Below, piece after piece: positions 11,672 through 23,368 of a stretch of 64,000 nt of DNA (the first letter of the stretch is position 1; every line of letters starts with the position of its first letter). This DNA is from Mesorhizobium australicum WSM2073 (GTDB taxonomy: Bacteria; Pseudomonadota; Alphaproteobacteria; Rhizobiales; Rhizobiaceae). Both the position numbers and the translations under genes were made by a program. The DNA is taken from contig NC_019973.1 in the NCBI RefSeq assembly GCF_000230995.2, positions 4,106,001 through 4,170,000 on the forward strand. Direction: 5' to 3'. The notes below the pieces were generated by a model. It was not told the origin of the DNA, did not search any database, and was given only the letters and a program-made list of their open reading frames with translations.

Positions 11672-12502
11672 ATGCTCGACCATCGCATTGCCGATTGGGA
11701 CAATGCCTATGCCAACGGCGCGAATATTGCCGGCAGCGACCGTTGGCCGGCCGCCTGGTCGGGACCGGCGCAAGCGTTCCGTGACGCACTGTCGGGGGAG
11801 GGCCGGGCACGGTTCGACATCGCGTATGGCGATCGGCCGCGCAACCGGCTCGACCTTTTCCTGCCGGAGACCACGCCCAAGGGGCTCGTCGTGTTCATCC
11901 ATGGCGGCTACTGGCTGGAGTCCGATAAAAGCGGATGGTCGCATCTCGCCAAGGGCGCGGTCGGCAACGGCTTTGCGGTGGCTATGCCTTCCTACACGCT
12001 GTGCCCGGACATCCGCATTGCCGGCATTGTCAGCGAAATCGGGGCGGCGATCGGCAAAGCGGCGGCAATGGTCGGGGGACCGCTGATGTTGACCGGACAT
12101 TCGGCCGGTGGACATCTCGCCAGCCGCATGGTGACCACAACCACACCGCTCGCCACCGATGTCGTGCGGCGCATACGCCACGTCGTTTCGATTTCCGGCT
12201 TGCATGATTTGCGCCCGCTGATGCGCACCGGCATGAACGCCGTGCTGAAAATCGATGAGCATGAGGCGCTGACGGAAAGCCCGGCACTGCTGCGGCCAAT
12301 CGATGGTGCCCGCATCACCTGCTGGGCCGGCGGCGGCGAGCGCTCGGAGTTCCTGCGACAGAATGCGTTGCTGGCCAACATCTGGACCGGGCTTGGCGCC
12401 ACCACCAGTGCCGTGGTCGAGCCCGACCGGCATCACTACGATGTAGTTGATGGCCTGGCCGATCCGGCGCATGCATTGACGCGGACCTTGATCTCGGAAT
12501 AA
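11672..12502 (+). CDS. kynB: Kynurenine formamidase, alpha/beta-hydrolase type
   Basis: A 276-residue alpha/beta hydrolase with the arylformamidase motif HGGYW (77-81), which forms the oxyanion hole, and the nucleophile elbow GHSAGG with Ser144; His254/His255 in DRHHYD is the likely catalytic base. It hydrolyses N-formylkynurenine to kynurenine and formate, linking KynA to KynU. It belongs to the fungal/animal-like serine hydrolase type rather than the metal-dependent KynB usual in bacteria. GGGGAGG upstream supports the ATG at 11672. It is divergent from the ligase-kynA operon and convergent with moeA. Confidence 0.87.
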   Translation: MLDHRIADWDNAYANGANIAGSDRWPAAWSGPAQAFRDALSGEGRARFDIAYGDRPRNRLDLFLPETTPKGLVVFIHGGYWLESDKSGWSHLAKGAVGNGFAVAMPSYTLCPDIRIAGIVSEIGAAIGKAAAMVGGPLMLTGHSAGGHLASRMVTTTTPLATDVVRRIRHVVSISGLHDLRPLMRTGMNAVLKIDEHEALTESPALLRPIDGARITCWAGGGERSEFLRQNALLANIWTGLGATTSAVVEPDRHHYDVVDGLADPAHALTRTLISE

Positions 12503-12534
12503 GCCCTGTGATCAGTAAGTTATTACGAAATACT

Positions 12535-13740
12535 TCAGCGCAACATCAGAACGCTGCAAGCGTCGCCCGCAGCGGATGCAGGGGCAAAAGGCGCGCGAAC
12601 GACCAGTCCGTTGGCATCGGCCAGCATCCTCAGCATCGAGGAATCCTGGATGCCGAACGGCGTCGCCACCAGTTCGCCGTCATCCTCCCTGACCACCGCC
12701 CTCACATAATCCTGGCGCAGATCATTCGCCGCCATTGCGGCGCCCAGCCGAGCCGGGCGGATGTCCTGACGATGGTCGCGACCGCCCAGCCTTGCCAGAA
12801 GCGGCTTCAGGAACAATTGCGAGCAGACCAGGCTTGCTACCGGGTTGCCGGGCAGGCCGATGCATCTGATATCGCCGAGGCGCCCGAACATCAGCGGCTT
12901 GCCGGGACGCATGGCGATCTTCCAGAAGCCGAGCGTCATGCCTTCGCCGGTCAGCACGTCATGGATCAGGTCGTGGTCGCCGACCGAGGCGCCGCCCAGC
13001 GTGACGATGACATCGGCACCCGCCGCGACCGCTTTCCTGACCAGGCCGGCGATGTCGTCCTTGCGGTCGGCGGCGATCCCGAGATCGAGCGCACAGGCAC
13101 CGACCGATTGTGCCGCCGCGGCGACGCCGTAGGCGTTGGACGAGATAATCTGGTCGGGCCCGAGTTCGCTGCCGGGCGGCAACAACTCGTCACCGGTGGC
13201 GATGATGGCGACCAGCGGCCGTTTCACCACGCCTACTCGGGGATGATTGGCCGATGCCGTCAGCGACAGTGCCGCCGGGTCGAGCACGCGCCCCTTCTCC
13301 AGCAGCACGTCGCCCTTGGAAAAATCGAGGCCGACGCGGCGAATGTTACGCCACACGGCGGTTGGCTCGATCACTTCGATGTTGCCGCCGCCGAGATCCC
13401 GGACGTTTTCCTGGATGACGATGGTGTCGGCGCCGTCAGGCAGCGGTGCGCCGGTGAAGATACGCACTGCCTGTGCCTGGCCGACCGCGCCGTCAAAGCC
13501 GCGTCCGGCCGGCGCCATGCCGATCACCGAGAGTTTCGACGGCACCGACGCGATATCGGCGGCTCGCACCGCATAGCCGTCCATGGCCGAAGCGTCGAAG
13601 GGTGGCTGGGTGCGCAGCGCCATGACCGGTTCCGCCAGCACACGATCGATCGCCTCGATGAGCGGGACGCTTTCGCCGGCCAGCGGCACGGCGCCGTCGA
13701 GCAGGCGCTCGAGCGCGTCGGCGACCGGAACCAGTGCCAT
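12535..13740 (-). CDS. moeA: Molybdopterin molybdenumtransferase MoeA
   Basis: A 401-residue MoeA that inserts molybdate into adenylylated molybdopterin during molybdenum-cofactor synthesis. The N-terminal domain carries PPFDASAMDGYAVRAADI, the central domain ATGDELLPPG and TLGGASVGDHD, and the fourth domain follows GLPGNPVASLV. The length is normal. The moaC stop and the moeA start share one base, so the two are translationally coupled. It is the last gene of the ppiD-trpD-trpC-moaC-moeA row; in many relatives lexA follows directly, but here the kynurenine cluster intervenes. Confidence 0.96.
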   Translation of the reverse strand: MALVPVADALERLLDGAVPLAGESVPLIEAIDRVLAEPVMALRTQPPFDASAMDGYAVRAADIASVPSKLSVIGMAPAGRGFDGAVGQAQAVRIFTGAPLPDGADTIVIQENVRDLGGGNIEVIEPTAVWRNIRRVGLDFSKGDVLLEKGRVLDPAALSLTASANHPRVGVVKRPLVAIIATGDELLPPGSELGPDQIISSNAYGVAAAAQSVGACALDLGIAADRKDDIAGLVRKAVAAGADVIVTLGGASVGDHDLIHDVLTGEGMTLGFWKIAMRPGKPLMFGRLGDIRCIGLPGNPVASLVCSQLFLKPLLARLGGRDHRQDIRPARLGAAMAANDLRQDYVRAVVREDDGELVATPFGIQDSSMLRMLADANGLVVRAPFAPASAAGDACSVLMLR

Positions 13741-14222
13741 CAGAGCCCTGCCTTGTAGTCGCCGGACTTGCCGCCGGTCTTTTCGACCAGCCGTATGCCG
13801 GAGATGACCATGGCGCGGTCAACCGCCTTGGCCATGTCGTAAATGGTCAGGCAGGCCACCGAGGCTGCCGTCAATGCTTCCATTTCGACGCCGGTCTTGC
13901 CGGTGACGCGTGCAAGGGCGGTGACCTTCAGGCCGGGCAGAGCATGGTCAGGCTCTATGTCGACGGAAACCTTGGTCAGCAGCAGGGGGTGGCAGAGCGG
14001 GATCAACTCATGGGTCTTCTTCGCTGCCATGATGCCGGCGATGCGCGCCGTGCCGAGCACATCGCCTTTTTTGGCATTGCCGGCGAGGATGGTCTTCAAC
14101 GTCTCTGGCTGCATCGAGACGAAACCCTCGGCGATCGCGGTGCGCGTCGTCTCGTCCTTGCCGCCGACATCGACCATGTTGGCCTCGCCCTGTGCGCCAA
14201 GATGGGTGAGAGCGCCTGTCAT
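13740..14222 (-). CDS. moaC: Cyclic pyranopterin monophosphate synthase MoaC
   Basis: A 160-residue enzyme that makes cyclic pyranopterin monophosphate in the first stage of molybdenum-cofactor synthesis. Conserved marks are [46 protein letters not shown] with the active-site His, and [13 protein letters not shown] near the catalytic lysine. An in-frame extension to 14264 is possible but unlike the family; the ATG at 14220-14222 gives [18 protein letters not shown]. It lies 66 bases downstream of trpC and overlaps moeA by one base. Confidence 0.96.
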   Translation of the reverse strand: MTGALTHLGAQGEANMVDVGGKDETTRTAIAEGFVSMQPETLKTILAGNAKKGDVLGTARIAGIMAAKKTHELIPLCHPLLLTKVSVDIEPDHALPGLKVTALARVTGKTGVEMEALTAASVACLTIYDMAKAVDRAMVISGIRLVEKTGGKSGDYKAGL

Positions 14223-14288
14223 CGTCAAATCGCCATAGAGCGACGTGCGTCCATTCGGACGCACAGAGTGCGCTCTGTCACTTTGACT

Positions 14289-15134
14289 CTATGCATCGTG
14301 CTCTCCGAAAATCGATTCCGATTTTCGGCCCGCATCGGACGCCTTGCCCGTGAGCAGCGAGCGCGTTGCAGCGGTCACGTCCCGTTGGCGCATCAAGCTC
14401 TCGCCCACCAGGAAGGCACCGATGTCCATCCTTTGCAGTCTAAGGCAATCGTCATGCGAGAAAATGCCGCTTTCGCTGACCAGCAAATGACCCCCCGGCA
14501 CCATCGCCCGCAGCCGCTCCGACGTATCGAGGCTGGTCTCGAATGTCCGCAGATTGCGGTTGTTGATGCCGATCAATTGCGATGACAGTTTCAGCGCTCG
14601 CTCGGTCTCGGCTTCATCGTGCACCTCGATCAGGGCGTCCATGCCGAGCTCGAACGCAGTCGATTCGAGTTGGCTGGCCATGGCATCATCGACGCTGGCC
14701 ATGATGATCAAAATGGCGTCCGCGCCCCAGGCCCGCGCCTCGTAGACCTGGTAGGGGTCGAACAGGAAATCCTTGCGCAGGGCGGGCAGCGTCACGGCGG
14801 CTCGCGCCTCGGTCAGAAACTCCGGTGCGCCCTGAAAGGAGGGCGCATCGGTCAGCACGGAAAGACAGGCCGCGCCGCCTTTTTCATAGGCCCTGGCCAG
14901 GCTCGGCGGATCGAAATCGGCACGGATCAGCCCTTTGGACGGACTTGCCTTCTTGATCTCGGCTATCAGTGCGAAGCCACCCGATCCGCGCTTGGCTTCG
15001 AGCGCGGCGAGGAACCCGCGCGGCGCGTCGGCGTCCTTCGCGCGCGCCTTGATCTCTGCCAGCGGCACGCTTGCCTTGGCGGCGGCGATCTCGTCGCGCT
15101 TGTAGACTTCGATCTTGCGCAGAATGTCAGACAC
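14289..15134 (-). CDS. trpC: Indole-3-glycerol phosphate synthase
   Basis: A monofunctional TIM-barrel enzyme of 281 residues that closes the indole ring in tryptophan synthesis. It carries [16 protein letters not shown], the catalytic lysine in [45 protein letters not shown] and VSESGI. The final 17 codons fall in an intergenic-type palindrome (14305-14328), giving a C-terminal tail that reads [11 protein letters not shown] and is not part of the barrel. It lies 3 bases downstream of the trpD stop, so the two are co-transcribed. Confidence 0.97.
   Translation of the reverse strand: MSDILRKIEVYKRDEIAAAKASVPLAEIKARAKDADAPRGFLAALEAKRGSGGFALIAEIKKASPSKGLIRADFDPPSLARAYEKGGAACLSVLTDAPSFQGAPEFLTEARAAVTLPALRKDFLFDPYQVYEARAWGADAILIIMASVDDAMASQLESTAFELGMDALIEVHDEAETERALKLSSQLIGINNRNLRTFETSLDTSERLRAMVPGGHLLVSESGIFSHDDCLRLQRMDIGAFLVGESLMRQRDVTAATRSLLTGKASDAGRKSESIFGEHDA
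14305..14328. repeat. Rhizobial palindromic repeat inside the 3' end of trpC
   Basis: A perfect 10-base inverted repeat, CCGAAAATCG (14305-14314) and CGATTTTCGG (14319-14328), encloses the loop ATTC. It resembles the dispersed palindromes that contain CCGAAAA and TTTTCGG arms in rhizobial genomes. Here it is translated as part of the TrpC tail. It may fold in the trpC-moaC mRNA. Confidence 0.7.
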
Positions 15135-15137
15135 GGT

Positions 15138-16144
<1,007 letters not shown>

Positions 16145-16148
<4 letters not shown>

Positions 16149-18037
16149 CTTGTCGAGGCTTGGGCAACGGCGGCCTGGTCGACGCGGACGTCGTACTGCG
16201 TCTGCAACTGCGCCACCAACTGGTCGAGCAGGTCGTCGGACATGCCGGAGGTGAATGATTTCTGCGCGTCGTCCGGCACCGAGCTGGCGTCGGCGCCGGC
16301 CGGTTCGAACACTTCGGCGACCTTGAACAGGATCTGGCCGTCGCCGGTGGGCGAGGGGATCAATCCGGTGCCGCCTTCGCCGACGCCGAACATGACGGCG
16401 GCGCCTTCCTTGCCGAAATCGGCATCGTCGGCTTCGCGCTTCAAGCCGCGCTTGGTCTGCTTCTCCAGCTTGAGTTCGCCGGCGATGACGTCGAGCGTGG
16501 TGCCGGCCTTGAGGCGCTTCTCGAGTTCGTCCGCCTTGGCGGCGAGCCGCTTGGCGGTCTCGGCCGCCGTCCAGTCGGCGACAACCTTTTGGCGCACCTC
16601 ATCAAGAGTGCGGTCGCGGGCCGGTGTGATCGAACCGACCTCATAGAAGACGAAGCCGTTGTCCGCCGTGGTCAGCGCCTCGTTTTCGGTGTTCGGTTCC
16701 GCATCGAAGACGGCCTTGATCAGCGCCGGCGATTCCGGCAGGTCCTTGACGATGGAGCCATCGGGCCTCAGGCCGTTGCGATCGATGGCGTCGATGGTGA
16801 TGTCCTTAAGCTTCAATTTGGCGGCGGCATCGGCCAGCGAACTGCCCGATGCGCGGGTGTCTTCATAATTGTCGTGCACATCCAGAAGGATGCGGCTTGC
16901 CTCGCCCAGCGCCAGGTCCTTGCGGATCTGGTCCGACACTTCGGCGAGCGGCTTCACCACCTCGGGCTTAATCTCGGTCACGCGCAACAGCACCGGACCG
17001 AAGGCGCCCTGCACGACCTGGCTGACTTCGTTGGCGTTGAGCGCGAAGGCGGCATCGGCAACCGCCTTGTCGGCGATCTTGTCCTTGGCGAGCGTGCCAA
17101 GCAGCGTGTCGGCCGGGGTCTTGCCCTCGGCGGTCACCAGCTTGTCGAAGGTAGCGCCGGCCTTGAGCGAATCGAGCGCCGCCTTGGCGGCATCCGGCGT
17201 CTTGAACACAAGCTGCTCGATGGTGCGCATTTCGGGCGTGGTGTAGCGTGACTTGTTCTTGTTGTAGTCGTCACTGACCTGCTGGTCGGTGACCGCGGTC
17301 GTATCCATTATGTCCGCCGGTTCGAGGCGAACATACGAGAATTTGCGGTATTCAGGTGCGGCGTAGCTCTTCTTGTTGGCCTCGAAATAGGCCTGAAGCA
17401 CGCTGTCGCTCGGCGCCGCGATCGGCTCGACCAGCGCCTTCGGCAAAGTCAAATAGTCGACGGTGCGGTCTTCACCGCGGTAGAGCGCGACCGCCTTGAA
17501 GAACGTGTCCGGCGCCTTGAGGCCGTCCGAGACCGCCTCGACGATCTGCTGGCGCACCGCCACCTGGGCACGGTTCTTCAGATAATCCTCGGGCCGCATG
17601 CCGACCTGGTGCAGCATGTAGTCGAATGTCCTTCGGTCGAACTGACCGCCAGGGCCCTTGAAAGCCGGGTCTTCGCGGGTGAGTTCGGCCAGCCGATCCT
17701 TGGAAAGGCCGAGGCCGAGCTTGCGTGCCTGCTCGTCGAGGACGGCACCGGAAACGAGTTGCGCCAGCACCTGGTTGTCGATGCCGAGCGCCTTTGCCTG
17801 TTCATGCGTGAGGCGCTGACCAAACTGCTGCGACATGACGGCGAGCTGGCGGTCATAGGCGAGGCGGTATTCGTTGATCGATACCTTGGTGCCGCCGGCC
17901 GTTATTACCGAATCGTGGCCCGCGAAGCCGCCCATCAGCCGTCCGGAGATGCCCCAGGCGGCGAAACTGACCACCAGCAGCGAAAGCAATGTCTTCGCGA
18001 CCCAGGTACCCGCCGCGCTTCTCAATATACCAAGCAT
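16145..18037 (-). CDS. ppiD: PpiD-like periplasmic peptidyl-prolyl isomerase/chaperone
   Basis: A 630-residue inner-membrane-anchored foldase. One transmembrane helix (about residues 13-35, [16 protein letters not shown]) is followed by a SurA_N-like domain with [19 protein letters not shown], then a parvulin domain (about 235-365) with repeated helix-rich regions to the C-terminus. It helps outer-membrane and periplasmic proteins fold. The start ATG at 18035-18037 places the signal anchor at the N-terminus; a longer frame to 18187 overlaps tpiA and lacks coding character. It is the first gene of the operon with trpD, trpC, moaC and moeA and is divergent from tpiA. Confidence 0.9.
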
Positions 18038-18180
18038 GGTTACTTCCGATTTATGCGCATTTTCGCATGCGCCGAGTCTGAACCAAGCGCAATAGCGCCC
18101 TTCCTGCCCACTGTCGATTGCTTTGTGGCCTGATTTTGGTAGTGAGGGCCAGAGCTTGATATCGCCCGGAGAAGCACACC

Positions 18181-18951
18181 ATGACACCAGGAATTCGCCC
18201 GCTTGTCGCCGGCAACTGGAAAATGAACGGCACCAGCGCCTCGCTGAACGAGCTCAGGATGATCGGCAACGGTTTCATGAGCGGGCTCGACGCCGAGACC
18301 GAAGCGCTGGTCTGCGTTCCCGCGACGCTGCTTTCCCATGCCGCGGAGATTTTGTCGCGCACGCCGGTCCATGCCGGTGGCGAGGACTGCCATCCCAAGG
18401 AAAGCGGTGCCTATACCGGCTGTATCTCCGCGGAGATGCTGAAGGACGCAGGCGCCAGCCATGTCATTGTCGGCCATTCCGAATGCCGCGAGCAAAGCGG
18501 CGAGGACGATGCGACGGTCCAGGCCAAGGCCACCGCCGCCTGGCGGGCCGGGCTCGTGGCCATCGTGTGCATAGGCGAGACGCGGCAGGAGCGTGAGGCT
18601 GGAGCGACGCTGGAGGTGCTGTCGCGCCAGGTCGCCGGCTCGGTGCCGCCAAGCGCCACGCCATCGAACACCGTCATTGCCTATGAGCCGGTTTGGGCGA
18701 TCGGCACCGGCCTGACGCCAACCGCGGCCGATGTGGCCGAGGCGCATGCGCATATCCGCGAAAAGCTGGCGGAAAAACTTGGGGCCGCCGCCGCCAGGAT
18801 GCGCATCCTGTACGGTGGCTCGGTCAAGCCTTCCAATGCCGTTGAACTGCTGGGCGTCAGGAATGTCGACGGCGCGCTGGTCGGCGGTGCCAGCCTGAAA
18901 GCGGCTGATTTCCTGGGCATCGCCGAAGCCTATCGCAGCATTGCTGGCTGA
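18181..18951 (+). CDS. tpiA: Triosephosphate isomerase
   Basis: A 256-residue glycolytic isomerase. Lys14 in GNWKMNG, His99 in IVGHSE and the catalytic Glu169 in [10 protein letters not shown] are present, along with the C-terminal phosphate loop [10 protein letters not shown] and VGGASL. The conserved block usually read GHSERR here reads GHSECRE, so one arginine is replaced by Cys102. ATG 18181 gives the standard start. The gene is divergent from ppiD. Confidence 0.97.
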   Translation: MTPGIRPLVAGNWKMNGTSASLNELRMIGNGFMSGLDAETEALVCVPATLLSHAAEILSRTPVHAGGEDCHPKESGAYTGCISAEMLKDAGASHVIVGHSECREQSGEDDATVQAKATAAWRAGLVAIVCIGETRQEREAGATLEVLSRQVAGSVPPSATPSNTVIAYEPVWAIGTGLTPTAADVAEAHAHIREKLAEKLGAAAARMRILYGGSVKPSNAVELLGVRNVDGALVGGASLKAADFLGIAEAYRSIAG

Positions 18952-19118
18952 GATTCACGAGGATGGACGGGTCTCGTCCCGTTCAAATTCGTTGCAAAGA
19001 GGGCGTTGCTTCCCATATTCCGGCCACGGGCTTGGAAATGCCGTGAAAGCATTGTATTGAGCCGCCTCCAATTCACCGGCCGTGTCCGCGGCCGGGCAGG
19101 GCCTTGCCAGGATAAATT

Positions 19119-19595
19119 ATGCAAACCGTACTGATCGTCATTCATCTCATGGTCGTGCTCGCCCTTGTCGGCGTGGTGCTGCTGCAGCGCTCCGAAGGCG
19201 GCGGTCTCGGCATTGGTGGCGGATCGGGCTTCATGACCGCGCGCGGCGCGGCCAACGCATTGACCCGGGCGACGGCGATCCTGGCGGCAGCGTTCTTTGT
19301 GACGTCGCTGACCTTGTCGATCATTGCCCGCTACGGCGAAAAGCCGATCGACATTCTCGATCGGGTTCCCGCGACCTCGGATGGCGCCGGCAAGGGCGTG
19401 CTCAACCAATTGCCGGGTACGGCCACGCCGGCACCCGCCGGCAACATCACGCCGACGCCTCCGTCCGGCAACGACGCCGCGACAAAACCGCTGGCAACGG
19501 CCCCGGCCACCGCGCCCGCCGGCAGCACCACGCCGCCAGCGGCCAATGGAACCACCAACACCGCGCCGGCGTCGCCTCAGGTTCCGAACCAATAA
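19119..19595 (+). CDS. secG: Preprotein translocase subunit SecG
   Basis: A 158-residue membrane protein with two hydrophobic helices (VLIVIHLMVVLALVGVVLLQ at 4-23 and about 50-70) separated by the conserved loop RSEGGGLGIGGGSGFMTARG. It assists SecYE in protein export. The C-terminal 80 residues are a low-complexity Ala/Pro/Thr tail that is longer than in E. coli but common in rhizobia. The neighbours tpiA and, in many genomes, pyrG give a conserved order. A large hairpin follows the stop. Confidence 0.95.
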   Translation: MQTVLIVIHLMVVLALVGVVLLQRSEGGGLGIGGGSGFMTARGAANALTRATAILAAAFFVTSLTLSIIARYGEKPIDILDRVPATSDGAGKGVLNQLPGTATPAPAGNITPTPPSGNDAATKPLATAPATAPAGSTTPPAANGTTNTAPASPQVPNQ

Positions 19596-19609
19596 CCTTA
19601 TGTTCTAAA

Positions 19610-19642
19610 CCGCGATCTGTGTTCGTTTGAACACAGTCGCGG
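19610..19642. terminator. Strong hairpin after secG
   Basis: CCGCGA plus CTGTGTTC (19610-19615 and 19617-19624, one bulged T) pair perfectly with GAACACAG and TCGCGG (19629-19642) around a GTTT loop: a 14-pair stem. No U-run follows on the plus strand, so it may be an mRNA-end stabilising hairpin or a factor-assisted terminator rather than a classic intrinsic one. Confidence 0.5.
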
Positions 19643-19804
19643 CAAATGCTGCGCAATCACGAAGATTCGACAGACCGCGGCGCGGTCTCGCGCTTGAGGC
19701 ATACGCGCTTATTCGACTATAGATTGCACGCGGCATTTTCGGCGTCCTTGGGGGACGCCGGGCGACGCCGTGGGCAACAAGCATTGAACGATCGGATCTT
19801 CGCC

Positions 19805-20935
19805 ATGCAGCTTCGCAGCTTCATTTTCCTGGGACTTTGCGCCGCAATCGGCATAAGTTCCCCGGCCTCCGCCGCCATGCCGGCAAACATGGCCGCACAA
19901 CAGTCGGTGTCGCTCGAAAAGACCGACGCCATCCCCGTCGCTGCCAAAAGCGATGCGACGCAGTTGAAGCTTCTCAAGAAGAAGAAAAACCCCACGCCGG
20001 AGGATCTTGCCCAGATCAAGAAGATCGAGGCCAAGATCGTTGCCGACAAGGAGGATGCCAAGGCCAAGGCGCTTGAGGCCAGGAAAATGGCAATGCGCGA
20101 GGCGGCCAAGGCCAGGGCTGACGCAGATCGGCAGGCGTTCCTGGCCAGCAAGGGCCAGAAAGCAGCGGCAACCGAAGTGGCCGATGCCAAGCCGGCCAAG
20201 AAGACCGTCAAGATCATCGAGCCGATCGAACCTGTCACCCCGATCCCGGCGGCCGAGCCGATCCCAGCCGAGGCGATGAATGTCGCTTTGACGGGCAACA
20301 ATGGCGAACTGCGCAGCGAGGTCGTCGGCGGCCAGAAGCAGTCAAGCGGCGGCCTGTTCGCGGGTCTGTTCGGTGGAACATCGTCTGGCTCATCGATCAG
20401 CTATCTGCCCGAGACACGCGCGCTCGACTCGGCACTTGCCCAGAAGAACGCCAAGAAGCCGTTCAAGGTGAAGCCGGAATTCGTGCCTCAGGACGTGGAA
20501 TTCACCGGCTATGACGCCGGCACAATCGTCATCGACACCAGCGCTCGCCGACTCTACCTCGTCGAATCATCGACCACCGCACGCCGTTACGCCATCGCGG
20601 TCGGCCGCGAAGGCCTGCAGTTCAAGGGCACGGTCGCGGTCGGGGACAAGCAGGAGTGGCCGCGCTGGATCCCGACGCTCGACATGCAGAAGCGCGAGCC
20701 CAAGCACTACGGCCAGTACAAGGACGGCATGGCAGGCGGCGGCCAGAACCCGCTCGGCGCCCGCGCCATCTATCTCTACGATGGCAGGAAGGACACGCAT
20801 CTGCGTATCCACGGCACCATCGCGCCGCAGTCGATCGGCACCAGCGCGTCCAATGGCTGCTTCCGCATGATGAACGAGCACGTCATGGATCTATACAGCC
20901 GCGTCCGGATCGGCACCAAAGTCGTCATCATCTGA
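19805..20935 (+). CDS. L,D-transpeptidase (YkuD family), secreted
   Basis: A 376-residue exported enzyme with a signal peptide (MQLRSFIFLGLCAAIGISSP, cleavage near residue 24), a Lys/Ala-rich, likely coiled-coil linker (about 50-135) and a C-terminal YkuD domain. The catalytic signature HGT...SNGCFR is complete, with His336 and Cys352. Such enzymes make 3-3 peptidoglycan cross-links or attach proteins to peptidoglycan in Rhizobiales. The ATG at 19805 was chosen to expose the signal peptide. A strong terminator follows 22 bases after the stop. Confidence 0.9.
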   Translation: MQLRSFIFLGLCAAIGISSPASAAMPANMAAQQSVSLEKTDAIPVAAKSDATQLKLLKKKKNPTPEDLAQIKKIEAKIVADKEDAKAKALEARKMAMREAAKARADADRQAFLASKGQKAAATEVADAKPAKKTVKIIEPIEPVTPIPAAEPIPAEAMNVALTGNNGELRSEVVGGQKQSSGGLFAGLFGGTSSGSSISYLPETRALDSALAQKNAKKPFKVKPEFVPQDVEFTGYDAGTIVIDTSARRLYLVESSTTARRYAIAVGREGLQFKGTVAVGDKQEWPRWIPTLDMQKREPKHYGQYKDGMAGGGQNPLGARAIYLYDGRKDTHLRIHGTIAPQSIGTSASNGCFRMMNEHVMDLYSRVRIGTKVVII

Positions 20936-20956
20936 CGTTTCCGTCATCATGCCGAA

Positions 20957-20984
20957 GGGCCGGCTCAGCCGGCCCTTTTGTTTT
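20957..20984 (+). terminator. Intrinsic terminator after the L,D-transpeptidase gene
   Basis: GGGCCGGC (20957-20964), loop TCA, GCCGGCCC (20968-20975), then TTTTGTTTT. A perfect 8-pair GC stem with a T-rich tail is a textbook rho-independent terminator. Confidence 0.92.
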
Positions 20985-20987
20985 GCT

Positions 20988-21065
20988 TAGAGCGATTCAA
21001 AGCCCTTTGGCCGTGATGCCTGTCCGAAAGCCGGATCCCACTTTTCGGGATCATGGTCCGAGCGC
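20988..21065. repeat. Rhizobial intergenic repeat upstream of pyrG
   Basis: The stretch begins near TAGAGCGATTCAA and contains GATCCC (21034-21039) and GGGATC (21047-21052) as inverted arms around ACTTTTC. From memory it resembles a dispersed repeat of Mesorhizobium and relatives. It lies between the transpeptidase terminator and the pyrG promoter. Confidence 0.5.
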
Positions 21066-21127
21066 CTTTTTGGGAAAAAGCCTTCGCGGCGGTTTTTTCT
21101 CTGGCGGAATCAATCCGGCCGCGTTAA

Positions 21128-22768
<1,641 letters not shown>

Positions 22769-22776
22769 TCGCTCCC

Positions 22777-23316
22777 ATGCGGACCTATGTCGCGCTTCTC
22801 TACAGCATCGTCCTGGGAGAGGGGCGGCGGGTCGTCATGTCCGACCTCAAGGCCATGGCGGAAAGTCTCGGCCTGAAGAATGTCCGCACCTTGGTGGCGA
22901 CCGGCAACCTGGTCTTCGAAAGTGAAAAGACCTCGATCACTACGCTTGGGACACGCCTTGAATCCGCCTTCGAACAGGCCTTTGGCCGCCACGTCGATAT
23001 CATCGTGCGTGCCGCCGAAGACTGGCGCAAACTCGCAAGCGGCAATCCATTCCCGACCGAGTCGGTGGAAGCCGGCGACCAGGTGGCGGTGCGCGTGATG
23101 CGCAAACCTGTGGCCGAAGATGCCATATCGGGGCTTCAAGCCTGTGCCGCCGCGGACGAGAAGGTGCTTCTGGCCGGCGGCGACATCTGGATCGTCTTTT
23201 CAAGGGAGAGGCCTAGCTCGCGCCTGCTTGCCGCCGCCAACCACAAGCGCATGGGCGTCGGCACCTCGCGCAACTGGAACACCGTGCGCAAGCTGGCCGA
23301 AATGGTCGGCGGGTAA
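22777..23316 (+). CDS. DUF1697 family protein
   Basis: A 179-residue protein of unknown function starting MRTYVALLYSIVLGEGRRVV. The DUF1697 pattern is clear: an N-terminal YVALLRSIN-like strand, SDLKAMAESLGLKNVRTLVATGN followed by LVFES, and the C-terminal ANHKRMGVGTSRNWNTVRKL. It follows the pyrG stop by 8 bases and is probably read from the pyrG transcript. No catalytic role has been established for the family. Confidence 0.88.
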   Translation: MRTYVALLYSIVLGEGRRVVMSDLKAMAESLGLKNVRTLVATGNLVFESEKTSITTLGTRLESAFEQAFGRHVDIIVRAAEDWRKLASGNPFPTESVEAGDQVAVRVMRKPVAEDAISGLQACAAADEKVLLAGGDIWIVFSRERPSSRLLAAANHKRMGVGTSRNWNTVRKLAEMVGG

Positions 23317-23368
23317 GTTAGGACGTTCTTTGTATCGCACCGACGTATTCGACTTTAGCTGAGACTGG

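Noticed and set aside
11361..11810. Upstream extension of the anthranilate-CoA ligase to 11810
   Set aside because: The extension overlaps divergent kynB, is unlike the ligase family and has poor coding composition.
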